From Neisseriaceae bacterium (lineage in GTDB: Bacteria; Pseudomonadota; Gammaproteobacteria; Burkholderiales; Neisseriaceae): a stretch of DNA of 22,071 bases. A program made the position numbers and the translations under genes. The notes below the pieces were generated by a model. It was given only the letters and a program-made list of their open reading frames with translations. It was not told where the DNA came from and made no database searches. Shown piece after piece: positions 15,529 through 22,071 of this stretch. Location: contig JAGNPU010000002.1 of NCBI GenBank assembly GCA_017989485.1, positions 1 to 22,071 of the forward strand, given 5' to 3'. Position 1 is the first letter of the stretch. Every line of letters starts with the position of its first letter.

Positions 15529-16032
15529 TTAGAACGGGATGTCGTCATCCAAGTCGTCCATCACCGGTGCAGGCTTGCTTTCCATGCGACGAGGGGCCGC
15601 GGGTGGCGCACTTTGTGCCTGAGGGGCGGCTTGGTAATCGTTTTGTGGGGCATACTGCTCTTGCGAATACCCGCCTTGATCGCCACCGCCGCCGGCGTTG
15701 TCTGAGCGACCGCCAACCATTTTCATTTCGCTGCCAATGATGTCGTAAGCCGTGCGCTCGGCGCCATCTTTACCGGTGTACTTACGGCTCTGGATGCGGC
15801 CCTCAATGTACACCATACTGCCTTTTTTAAGGTATTGACCGGCAATTTCGGCCAAACGGCGATAAAGGGTGATGTTGTGCCATTCGGTACGGGTCACGCG
15901 TTCGCCGCTTTTGTCGCGCCAGTTTTCGCTGGTGGCGATGGAAAAGTTGGCCACTGGGTCGCCGTTTGGCATGTAGCGTACTTCAGGATCGCGCCCTAAA
16001 TTACCCATCAAAATTACTTTGTTTACAGACAT
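15529..16032 (-). CDS. ssb: Single-stranded DNA-binding protein
   Basis: This 167-residue protein coats single-stranded DNA in replication and repair. The OB fold spans about residues 1-110 ([71 protein letters not shown]). A Gly/Gln/Pro-rich linker leads to the acidic interaction tip DDLDDDIPF, complete to the C-terminal phenylalanine. Two ATGs are adjacent: the one at 16035 shares its A with the upstream stop (TAATG), and the one at 16032 is 7 nt from AGGAG and gives the usual MSVNKV start. I chose 16032. Either way it is translationally coupled to the MFS gene. Confidence 0.97.
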   Translation of the reverse strand: MSVNKVILMGNLGRDPEVRYMPNGDPVANFSIATSENWRDKSGERVTRTEWHNITLYRRLAEIAGQYLKKGSMVYIEGRIQSRKYTGKDGAERTAYDIIGSEMKMVGGRSDNAGGGGDQGGYSQEQYAPQNDYQAAPQAQSAPPAAPRRMESKPAPVMDDLDDDIPF

Positions 16033-16034
16033 CA

Positions 16035-17390
16035 TTAATCTCCTGAAAGGATGGCTTGTATCACATCAGCATCATAGCCTTGTTGCAATACCTTTAAATA
16101 TAAAACACTGCCGTCGTCACTACATTCTGCTTCAACAACGACCGCTAAATCAATCAGTTTCGCCCGCAGCTGCGGCCATTGATGGGCCCACACAGCTGGC
16201 AGCGTAAACACCACGTTCTTCACCTTCATCGGCGCTGGCGCGGTGGCGGCCAAAATGAGCCACGCCACCATCAACACCGTACAAAAGGTAAAGATACCAA
16301 AAAATCCGTATTCTTGGGAAATAAAACCGCTCAGCGAGGCGCCGACAAACAGGCCCAACGACTGCGTGGTGTTAAATACCCCAATCGCCGTGCCCTTGGC
16401 GTGGGTCGGGGCGATTTTAGAAATCATGGACGGCAACGAGGCCTCTAAAATATTAAAGCCCACGAAATAAAACATCAGCGCCATAAAGATCGCCAGCAGG
16501 CTGTGCAAGGAGAACGCCAAGCCCAGCTGCGCCACCACCATTAAGGCAATGGCCATCACAAACACCTGCTTGAGCTTGCCTTTTTTCTCCCCCACAATAA
16601 TGGCGGGCACCATCAGCACCAGGCCCAACACCACCACCGGCAGATAAATATACCAATGTTGCGCACGGCCTAGGCCCAGACCTTCTAAGGCCAAGGGCAG
16701 CGACAAAAACAGCAACATTTGTGCACAGTGTAAAGCAAACACCCCAAAATTCAAACGCAATAATTGGCTATTTTTCAAGACCAGCGGCAAAGCCGACGCT
16801 CGGGCTTCGGCATCGGCGTGCACTTTACTCACCTGCGGGTTTGGGACCATATAGTGTACCGTCACCATCGCCAACAGGGTCAACACCCCGGTGAGGGCAA
16901 AAATCCCATCCACGCCAATCCAACCAGCCAACAGCGGCCCTAAGACCAGGCTCACGGCAAAGGTCACGCCGATGCTGATGCCAATCATGGCCATCGCGCG
17001 GGTGCGCACCTCATCACGGGTCAAGTCGGCCAGCAAGGCGGTGACGGCGGCGCTGACGGCCCCCGCGCCTTGGATGGCACGGCCCAGCGCCAGAAAGTAA
17101 ATATTGTCGGCGTAGGCGGCCATAAAGCTGCCTAGGGCAAACACCAAGAGGCCAAGGTAGATGACCCGCTTGCGCCCAAAGCGATCCGAAGCCATGCCCA
17201 AAGGCAGCTGCAACAATGCCTGGGTCAAGCCGTAGGCACCAAACGCCAGGCCGACCCAACGAGGATCAAGGCCGCCCTCCATGGTCTGGGCATACAGGGC
17301 AAATACGGGCAAAATCAAAAACATGCCCAGCATTCTGAGGGCGTAGACGCCGGCCAAGGCCGTACTGGCGCGTAATTCTTGTGGATTCAT
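16035..17390 (-). CDS. YajR-like MFS transporter with C-terminal cytoplasmic domain
   Basis: This 451-residue protein has 12 predicted membrane helices and the MFS motif A variant [13 protein letters not shown] between helices 2 and 3. Helix 1 ([17 protein letters not shown]) and the LNFGVFALH segment resemble E. coli YajR. After helix 12, residues about 390-451 form a small soluble domain ([10 protein letters not shown] ... [19 protein letters not shown]), matching the ferredoxin-like YAM domain that distinguishes YajR. The substrate is unknown; a drug or proton-coupled exporter is the usual guess. The gene is immediately upstream of ssb with stop-start overlap. A TATAAT box sits 72 nt upstream of its ATG. 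Confidence 0.85.
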   Translation of the reverse strand: MNPQELRASTALAGVYALRMLGMFLILPVFALYAQTMEGGLDPRWVGLAFGAYGLTQALLQLPLGMASDRFGRKRVIYLGLLVFALGSFMAAYADNIYFLALGRAIQGAGAVSAAVTALLADLTRDEVRTRAMAMIGISIGVTFAVSLVLGPLLAGWIGVDGIFALTGVLTLLAMVTVHYMVPNPQVSKVHADAEARASALPLVLKNSQLLRLNFGVFALHCAQMLLFLSLPLALEGLGLGRAQHWYIYLPVVVLGLVLMVPAIIVGEKKGKLKQVFVMAIALMVVAQLGLAFSLHSLLAIFMALMFYFVGFNILEASLPSMISKIAPTHAKGTAIGVFNTTQSLGLFVGASLSGFISQEYGFFGIFTFCTVLMVAWLILAATAPAPMKVKNVVFTLPAVWAHQWPQLRAKLIDLAVVVEAECSDDGSVLYLKVLQQGYDADVIQAILSGD

Positions 17391-17461
17391 AATGTGTGTG
17401 CTTTACCTGCCAAAGGGTCGAAAGGTGGACAAAACCCCACAGGGTAATGCCAACCATTCGC

Positions 17462-17490
17462 ATTATACTGACTTTTAAACGCCTGTATTC
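17462..17490 (-). promoter_or_regulatory. Probable promoter for the MFS-ssb operon
   Basis: A perfect TATAAT (17462-17467, minus strand) lies in the 136-nt gap after pyrC. The -35 at 17 nt spacing (GAATAC, 17485-17490) is poor, so confidence rests on the -10. A T6 stretch next to the pyrC stop has only a weak GCC/GGC stem, so pyrC termination is not clear. Confidence 0.42.
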
Positions 17491-17526
17491 ATTAATTTTC
17501 GACGTTTCCGAAAAAACAAAAAACGC

Positions 17527-18567
17527 CTATTCGGCCGCAAACGTCCACGCAGTTTGTCCGCCTGCCCGCATGGGGATTAACACCTGTCCGTCGCCAAACG
17601 GCAGGCTGCTGACGATGTCTTGCGGCTGCTTGATCAACTTCACCCGACGCGTGTTTTGTGGCAGCCCATAAAAGCGTGCCCCGTTCTGGCTGGCAAAGGC
17701 TGCTAACTTGTCTAAGGCATTAATGCTCTCAAATGCCTCGGCATACAGCTCCAAGGCCGCATGGGCGCTGAACATGCCGGCACAGCCACAGGCGCTTTCT
17801 TTTGCGCCTTGCGGATGGGGCGCACTGTCGGTGCCCAAGAAAAATTTATGCGCCATGGGGCCACTGACGGCGGCCAACAGGCCTTGTCGATGGCTTTCTC
17901 GCTTCAAGACGGGCAGGCAATAATGATGGGGCTTGACGCCGCCCACCAACAAATCGTTACGATTAAGCAACAGGTGTTGGGGGGTCACGCTGGCGGCCAC
18001 GTTGTCACCGGCGCCTTGCACCAGGTCTGCCGCATCAGACGTGGTGATGTGTTCAAACACCACTTTTAACGTCGGCACCTTAGCCAACACGGGCAGCAAC
18101 ACGCGATCGATGAACACGGCTTCGCGGTCAAAAATATCCACGTCGGCGTCGGTTACTTCGCCGTGCACCAAAAACAACACCCCGGCTTCGGCCATGGCCT
18201 CTAACACCGGCACCAGCTTAAATAAATCGGTCACGCCGGACGCCGAATTGGTGGTGGCCCCTGCGGGATACAGCTTAAACGCCACGATCCCTGCCGCCTT
18301 GGCGGCGGTGACCATGGCGGGCGTGGTCTTATCGGTTAAATAAAGCGTCATTAACGGTTTAAAGTCGTTGCCTGCGGGCACGGCGGCCAAAATTTTGGCC
18401 TCATAGGCCTGCGCCATGGCCACGGTGGTGACCGGCAAGGCCAGATTCGGCATGATGACCGCGCGGCCCATTTGGCGGGCGGTATAAGGGACAACGGCAG
18501 CAAGGGCCGAACCATCGCGCACGTGTAGGTGCATGTCATCTGGCTGTAGCAGTTCCAAAACTTGCAT
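17527..18567 (-). CDS. pyrC: Dihydroorotase (type II, PyrC)
   Basis: This 346-residue zinc amidohydrolase forms dihydroorotate in pyrimidine synthesis. All expected ligands are visible: H13 and H15 in [10 protein letters not shown]; carboxylated lysine K98 in [15 protein letters not shown]135 in LVHGEVTD; H173 in [10 protein letters not shown]; and D247 in GTDSAPH. Length matches E. coli PyrC. It lies 28 nt downstream of tusA and is probably co-transcribed with it from the extended -10 promoter upstream of tusA. Confidence 0.97.
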   Translation of the reverse strand: MQVLELLQPDDMHLHVRDGSALAAVVPYTARQMGRAVIMPNLALPVTTVAMAQAYEAKILAAVPAGNDFKPLMTLYLTDKTTPAMVTAAKAAGIVAFKLYPAGATTNSASGVTDLFKLVPVLEAMAEAGVLFLVHGEVTDADVDIFDREAVFIDRVLLPVLAKVPTLKVVFEHITTSDAADLVQGAGDNVAASVTPQHLLLNRNDLLVGGVKPHHYCLPVLKRESHRQGLLAAVSGPMAHKFFLGTDSAPHPQGAKESACGCAGMFSAHAALELYAEAFESINALDKLAAFASQNGARFYGLPQNTRRVKLIKQPQDIVSSLPFGDGQVLIPMRAGGQTAWTFAAE

Positions 18568-18595
18568 GGGGTTCCTTTATAGAGGATTTTAATCG

Positions 18596-18826
18596 TTATT
18601 TGTGTTGGACAACCATGCGGTACAGACCGGCCTCAGGCTGGTCTGACAGCAATAATACGTGGCCTGTTTGGCGGCAAAATGCTTCAAAGTCAACGGGGGC
18701 CCCTTTGTCGGTGGCCAGCACGGCCAACACCTCACCCGTGGCCATTTTGGCCAAGGCTTTTTTGGCCTTTAAAATCGGCATGGGGCAATTTAACCCTTTT
18801 ACATCCAGTGTTTCGGTAATATTCAT
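18596..18826 (-). CDS. tusA: TusA-family sulfurtransferase
   Basis: This 76-residue sulfur carrier has the family signature LDVKGLNCPMPILKAKKAL, with the sulfur-accepting C14, and the DKGAPVDFEAFCRQTGH segment. TusA relays persulfide sulfur from IscS for tRNA thiolation, and related proteins serve thiosulfate and sulfur oxidation. With a single tusA copy visible, either role is possible; the tsdBA operon 12 kb away makes the second worth considering. The frame is open to 18841, but the ATG at 18826 has GGAAAGG 7 nt upstream and lies about 20 nt from the predicted transcript start, so I chose it. Confidence 0.88.
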   Translation of the reverse strand: MNITETLDVKGLNCPMPILKAKKALAKMATGEVLAVLATDKGAPVDFEAFCRQTGHVLLLSDQPEAGLYRMVVQHK

Positions 18827-18853
18827 CGCTAGCCTTTCCATCTCAGTGTCCGT

Positions 18854-18862
18854 ATTCTAACA
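18854..18862 (-). promoter_or_regulatory. Extended -10 promoter of tusA-pyrC
   Basis: On the minus strand, TGTTAGAAT forms an extended -10 (TG-N-TAGAAT) 27 nt before the tusA ATG. No good -35 is present, as often seen with extended -10 elements. The implied short leader starts near 18847 and supports the 18826 start codon. Confidence 0.5.
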
Positions 18863-18911
18863 AAGCCACGCCCTCTTTGCCCACTTATCCACGGCCATAT
18901 TGTTCAAGGCT

Positions 18912-18940
18912 TTAAAATAACCTCTTTTTCAGCGTACAAT
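18912..18940 (+). promoter_or_regulatory. Probable promoter of the CNP1-like gene
   Basis: TTAAAA (18912-18917) and TACAAT (18935-18940) are spaced by 17 nt, 40 nt upstream of the ATG at 18981. It is divergent from the tusA promoter within the same 154-nt intergenic region. Confidence 0.45.
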
Positions 18941-18980
18941 AAGGACCATTATTCCCTTTACGCTAAGCGCTAGGAACACC

Positions 18981-19484
18981 ATGAACAAATTCGTCTGGGC
19001 TTTACTGGCCTTGAGCACTGCGGCCATGGCCGAAAATGACCGTCTGAACGACCACTATCAGGCCCCAGCCAGCCACAGCGCCCTTCAAGAAGCCGAACTG
19101 GCGCTGCCGGCCTACCCCAACACTAAACAGGCCAGCGACTGGGTGGCGGTTTACACCACCAAAACCGCCTTAACGGCCCCTTCCCTTCAGTGGGACAGCC
19201 TCGCCCTCCCCGGCGACGGCACGGTACGCTACGTGTTAAACATCCAGCCCCAGTCTAAAAAAGTGGACAACCTCAGCGTGGAAGCGCTCAATTGCAAAGA
19301 CCGCACCTATAAAATATACGCCTTTGGCAACACTTTTAACCAAACCTGGTCGGCCAACACCCAACCGCAATGGATAGAGATATACTCCATCGACGCCGTG
19401 CGCCACCAGATGCGCCAGCTGTTCTGCGGTGAAGGCCTGCCCAAAAACCTAGACGAGCTCAAGCTGCGGCTCAGCAACCAATAA
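18981..19484 (+). CDS. CNP1-like family exported protein, function unknown
   Basis: This 167-residue protein has a short signal peptide (about 1-18, WALLALSTAAMA) and a mature domain. The pattern suits the CNP1-like family seen in betaproteobacteria: an early ALQEAELALPAYP, then LPGDGTVRYVLNIQP, NLSVEALNCKDRTYKIYAFG and a closing FCGEGLPKNLDELKLRL. Two cysteines (in LNCKD and LFCGE) may form a disulfide in the periplasm. AGGAA lies 8 nt before the ATG. It appears monocistronic, with a promoter upstream and an inverted repeat after the stop. The role is not known. Confidence 0.7.
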   Translation: MNKFVWALLALSTAAMAENDRLNDHYQAPASHSALQEAELALPAYPNTKQASDWVAVYTTKTALTAPSLQWDSLALPGDGTVRYVLNIQPQSKKVDNLSVEALNCKDRTYKIYAFGNTFNQTWSANTQPQWIEIYSIDAVRHQMRQLFCGEGLPKNLDELKLRLSNQ

Positions 19485-19506
19485 ACCACACGCCCTCTAT
19501 CACCCC

Positions 19507-19540
19507 CACTAGGCCACGCCATCATGCGTTTGGCCTAGTG
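19507..19540. repeat. Inverted repeat after the CNP1-like gene
   Basis: CACTAGGCCA (19507-19516) and TGGCCTAGTG (19531-19540) flank 14 nt, 23 nt beyond the stop. No T-run follows, so it is at best a weak terminator. The rest of the 262-nt gap up to 19746 is A/T-rich around 19589-19660, with several TATA-like stretches that probably include the promoter of the next gene. Confidence 0.5.
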
Positions 19541-19746
19541 CCCCTCACGACACGCCAACAGCCGGCCCGCCCACCCCATCAGAATAAATCTTTATAATTC
19601 AATCGCTTTATTATAAAAAAGTAATGGTCAATTATATCCTATTAGGTTTAAAATGAACTTTATCGGCCCCATCCCTTCTAAAACAGGTAAGGACGAAGCA
19701 GTATTCACGTCGCGATGTCTATAACAACATACAAAGGAATCTGACT

Positions 19747-20421
19747 ATGAAAAAAACCCTTCTGCTCCTTGGTCTCTCTTGTTCTATGGCCCAAGCCGCC
19801 AGCCCATTAGCCAACACCAGCTGGATTATGGTTGAGCCCGCCACCAAAAATGCGGCTCAGGCACCCACCATTACCTTTTCCGAGCAAGGCATTAATGGCT
19901 TTTCTGGCTGCAACCGCTACACCATGCAGCCTAACGAAAAAGGCGAACAGAATATTGCCACCACCCGCATGATGTGTGCGGACGAGCAAATGGCCGTTGA
20001 AGCGGCATTTCTGAAAGCCTTGGGCAACCAGCCTCAGTTCACCCAAAGCCTGGATGGCAATCACTTAATGATTAATGAAGGCAGCAAAGACAAGATGGCC
20101 TTCAAAAAACAGGCCATGCCTAAAGACGTTGCCGCCAAGCCTGTGGCCCCAGTGCCGCCAGCCAGCGCTGATTTGCCCGCCGACCATGGTCAAACCACCT
20201 TCTTGGTGCGCACCAGCAAGCAGCCGCAAAACAGCATGGAAGTCAAAGGCACCACTGAGGCACCTTGGACGCCCACCAGCGCCAGAATCGCCAACTTTAC
20301 GCCAGACGCCAAAGTGGCTGCCTACGCGGTTGAGGTCAAGCCCAACCCAGACAAAAGCGCAGGCGCGCCTAAATGGGCCCTGGTACGCATCGTCTTCCAA
20401 GAAGACCTGCCAACGCGTTAA
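19747..20421 (+). CDS. META (HslJ-like) domain exported protein
   Basis: This 224-residue protein has a signal peptide (1-18, ending AQA). The META domain (about 20-118) shows the typical LANTSWIMV start, a central GCNRYTM, TTRMMCADEQMAVEAAFLKAL and a final L.I.....MAFKKQ. META domains occur in heat-shock and secreted proteins such as HslJ. A proline-rich linker (about 125-150) leads to a second small domain (about 152-220, TTFLVRTSKQPQNSMEVKG ... WALVRIVFQEDLP) that I do not recognise. AAAGGA lies 8-9 nt before the ATG. A strong terminator follows. The META call is good; the function is unknown. Confidence 0.75.
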   Translation: MKKTLLLLGLSCSMAQAASPLANTSWIMVEPATKNAAQAPTITFSEQGINGFSGCNRYTMQPNEKGEQNIATTRMMCADEQMAVEAAFLKALGNQPQFTQSLDGNHLMINEGSKDKMAFKKQAMPKDVAAKPVAPVPPASADLPADHGQTTFLVRTSKQPQNSMEVKGTTEAPWTPTSARIANFTPDAKVAAYAVEVKPNPDKSAGAPKWALVRIVFQEDLPTR

Positions 20422-20441
20422 GCAAGCCAAGCAACACGCGC

Positions 20442-20469
20442 AAAAAAGCCGCTCATTGAGCGGCTTTTT
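20442..20469. terminator. Bidirectional intrinsic terminator between the META-domain gene and hpf
   Basis: The GCCGCTC/GAGCGGC stem with ATT loop is flanked by A6 on the left and T5 on the right. It can therefore stop transcripts of both convergent genes. It begins 21 nt after the META-domain stop and ends 20 nt from the hpf stop. Confidence 0.92.
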
Positions 20470-20489
20470 CATGCATCAACCGTGGTTGA

Positions 20490-20822
20490 TCAAGATTCTT
20501 CAACCACACCCGCTTCGCGGCCACTTGGGGTGGCACGATGATTGGTGCTCATTTCCTTGTGTTTCAACACCATGCGGTCCAGCTTGTCCATCAAGATGTC
20601 GATAGACGCGTACAAGTCATTTTCGGCAGCCTCTGTGTGTAGGCTTTTTCCGGCCAGGTGTAAATCCACCTCTGCTTTTTGTTTCATTTTATCAATGGAG
20701 AGGGTCACGGTGGTCGAAATCACATTGTCAGCATGGCGGGTAATCCGCTCTAACTTGCTGTTGATGTATTCTTTAATAGCCGGTGTAACGTCAATATTTA
20801 AACCAGTAATTTTTACGTTCAT
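20490..20822 (-). CDS. hpf: Ribosome hibernation-promoting factor, short form
   Basis: This 110-residue protein binds the 30S subunit and promotes inactive 100S or 70S ribosomes in stationary phase. The S30AE domain is clear: MNVKITGLNIDVTPAIKEYINSKL, KMKQKAEVDLHLAGKSLH, ENDLYASIDILMDKLDRMVLKHKE. It lacks the C-terminal dimerisation domain of long HPF. GGAGG lies 7-8 nt before the ATG at 20822. The 215-nt upstream gap holds a TATAAA-like box on the minus strand, but no convincing complete promoter. Confidence 0.95.
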   Translation of the reverse strand: MNVKITGLNIDVTPAIKEYINSKLERITRHADNVISTTVTLSIDKMKQKAEVDLHLAGKSLHTEAAENDLYASIDILMDKLDRMVLKHKEMSTNHRATPSGREAGVVEES

Positions 20823-21037
20823 AGTAAAAGGCCTCCGTTTAGTGTGGCGATGATCTTCGCCTTAAAGACAGGAACAACTTGTCGCTGTTGATTCATCTTA
20901 CCTTGAAAATATAAGGATGACCATCCCCATTTTATAGACTTTCCTCAAAGACTTTTTGTTTTACTTAAAACAACCCACGCCTAGGCCAAAAGGCCTGTAA
21001 TGGCTCGTCTTGCGGCCCTCCAGCAAATGCACCAAAC

Positions 21038-21550
21038 TCAGTCATTTGGCGTATAAAGGGCCCCAAAAGTATCTAAATGCAATAAATAAACCCGCGTATC
21101 AAATTCCAGCTGGTGATAGTCTGGCGCCATGTGTCGGCACAGCTGATAAAAATTTTTATTGTGTTCTTTTTCTTTTAAGTGCGCCAACTCATGCACCACA
21201 ATCATGTTCAGAAACGCCTCTGGTGCGCCCTTAAACACCGTGGCCACCCTAATCTCGGCCTTGGCCTTCAGCTTGCCCCCCTGCACCCGAGAAATCGCCG
21301 TGTGCAGCCCGAGGGCATGTTGCATGACCTGTATTTTATTGTCGTACTGCACCTTGCTGATCTGCATGGCGTGGCGCATGTGCTGGCTTTTTAGCGTCGA
21401 CACATATTGGTATAAGGCTTTGTCGGTGGTGATGTCATGCGGCTCGGGATAGCGCTGGCGCAAATAGTCGCCTAACCGCTGCGTCGCCACCATGTCGGCC
21501 ACCTGAGCCTGTAAGGATTCAGGATACCCACTCAAATAATTCACTGCCAT
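21038..21550 (-). CDS. YgjP-like (DUF45) zinc metallopeptidase
   Basis: This 170-residue soluble protein has the zinc motif HELAH (120-124) and a third ligand H130 in KEKEHNKNFYQLC, the arrangement of YgjP/WLM-type metallopeptidases. The domain normally preceding it (LGLHTAISRVQGGKLKAKAEIRVATVFKGAPEAFLNMIVVHEL) is present but lacks the usual SRWGSC wording, so this may be a divergent subgroup. A GTG (21553) and an ATG (21550) are adjacent; AGGAGG is 4 nt from the ATG and only 1 nt from the GTG, so the ATG is preferred. It lies between lptB and hpf on the same strand, with the lptB terminator upstream. The substrate is unknown. Confidence 0.78.
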   Translation of the reverse strand: MAVNYLSGYPESLQAQVADMVATQRLGDYLRQRYPEPHDITTDKALYQYVSTLKSQHMRHAMQISKVQYDNKIQVMQHALGLHTAISRVQGGKLKAKAEIRVATVFKGAPEAFLNMIVVHELAHLKEKEHNKNFYQLCRHMAPDYHQLEFDTRVYLLHLDTFGALYTPND

Positions 21551-21588
21551 CACGCCTCCTTTTTAGCCCACATCAGGCCCAGCTCATT

Positions 21589-21618
21589 AAAAAAGCCCTG
21601 GGCACATCGCCAGGGCTT
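21589..21618 (-). terminator. Intrinsic terminator downstream of lptB
   Basis: The 9-bp perfect arms AAGCCCTGG (21593-21601) and CCAGGGCTT (21610-21618) have an 8-nt loop, followed on the minus strand by a six-T run. It separates lptB from the metallopeptidase gene. Confidence 0.88.
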
Positions 21619-21635
21619 CGTCCACTTGGCGCACG

Positions 21636-22071
21636 CTAGTAGTCGAAATGCTCGCCCAAGTACACTTCACGCACGCGCTCGTTGGCCACCAGCTCATGTG
21701 GCAGACCATCGGCCAAGACGCTGCCTTCGCTGATGATGTAGCCGCGGTCACAAATACGCAGCGTTTCGCGCACGTTGTGGTCGGTAATCAACACGCCAAT
21801 ATTGCGCGAGCGCAAAAAGGAAATGATTTTCTGAATGTCGATCACCGCAATCGGGTCTACCCCAGCAAACGGCTCGTCCAGCAAAATAAAGCGCGGCTTG
21901 GTCGCCAATACGCGCGCAATCTCCACTCGACGACGCTCGCCACCGGACAAAGACAGGGCATTATTGTCCCGCAAGTGGCCCACGTTTAAGTCGTCCAAGA
22001 GCTGGTCCAGCTCTCTGGCAATGACCTTCTTGTCTTTTTCGTTGATTTCCAAAATGGCCTGAATGTTTTCG
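21636..22071 (-). CDS. lptB: LptB, ATPase of the lipopolysaccharide transport complex (N-terminus beyond window)
   Basis: About 144 C-terminal residues of an ABC ATPase are present, and the frame continues through the right edge ([10 protein letters not shown] precedes the first internal start-like codon). The signature [19 protein letters not shown], Walker [17 protein letters not shown], the H-loop in [11 protein letters not shown] and the ending [21 protein letters not shown] are typical of LptB. It powers LPS extraction by LptFG and shows that the organism is Gram-negative with LPS. The terminator directly after it ends the lpt operon. Confidence 0.96.
   Translation of the reverse strand, partial: ENIQAILEINEKDKKVIARELDQLLDDLNVGHLRDNNALSLSGGERRRVEIARVLATKPRFILLDEPFAGVDPIAVIDIQKIISFLRSRNIGVLITDHNVRETLRICDRGYIISEGSVLADGLPHELVANERVREVYLGEHFDY

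Noticed and set aside
19651..19725. Short frame of about 23 codons upstream of the META-domain gene
   Set aside because: The ATG has only a weak TTAGG upstream, and there is no conservation evidence. Kept as intergenic sequence.

Overview
The window reads as a chromosomal segment of a Gram-negative betaproteobacterium, most likely in or near the Neisseriaceae. The basis is recalled similarity of SSB, FtsH and GlmM to Neisseria proteins, the greA / DUF4149 / yhbY / rlmE / ftsH / folP / glmM block, and the presence of lptB and hpf. No database search was possible. Most genes lie on the minus strand. Only yhbY and two periplasmic-protein genes near the right end are on the plus strand. There is no sign of phage, insertion sequence, CRISPR, tRNA or rRNA.

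Region 1 (1-6863, minus strand) has a sulfur theme. At the left edge is the N-terminal part of a MetN-like methionine ABC transporter ATPase, preceded by a small exported TonB-C-domain protein. Upstream is a tight three-gene unit. It encodes an amino-acid ABC importer with binding protein, permease and ATPase in one polypeptide, a 2-aminothiazoline-4-carboxylate (ATC) hydrolase family protein, and an M20 N-carbamoyl-L-amino-acid hydrolase overlapping it by 4 nt. Together they look like an import-and-convert route that releases L-cysteine from a thiazoline via N-carbamoyl-L-cysteine. Next, behind a terminator, is a two-gene dihaem cytochrome operon that fits tsdB-tsdA (thiosulfate dehydrogenase and its electron acceptor).

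Region 2 (7024-15528) is housekeeping: an uncharacterised lipoprotein, a DedA membrane protein, glmM, folP, ftsH, rlmE, divergent yhbY, a DUF4149 membrane protein and greA. Several intrinsic terminators are clear. One lies between a good promoter and greA, so the greA leader may be attenuated or may yield a short RNA, as known for GraL in E. coli.

Region 3 (15529-22071) holds ssb translationally coupled to a YajR-like MFS transporter, tusA-pyrC with an extended -10 promoter, two exported proteins (CNP1-like and META-domain) on the plus strand, hpf, a YgjP-type metallopeptidase and the C-terminal part of lptB. In many proteobacteria rpoN sits between lptB and hpf; here the metallopeptidase gene occupies that place.

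The most interesting point is the transporter fusion coupled to the ATC and carbamoyl-cysteine hydrolases, next to thiosulfate oxidation and MetN genes: a possible compact sulfur-scavenging locus. The individual enzyme families are known; the single-chain importer and the assembled locus are what deserve checking.
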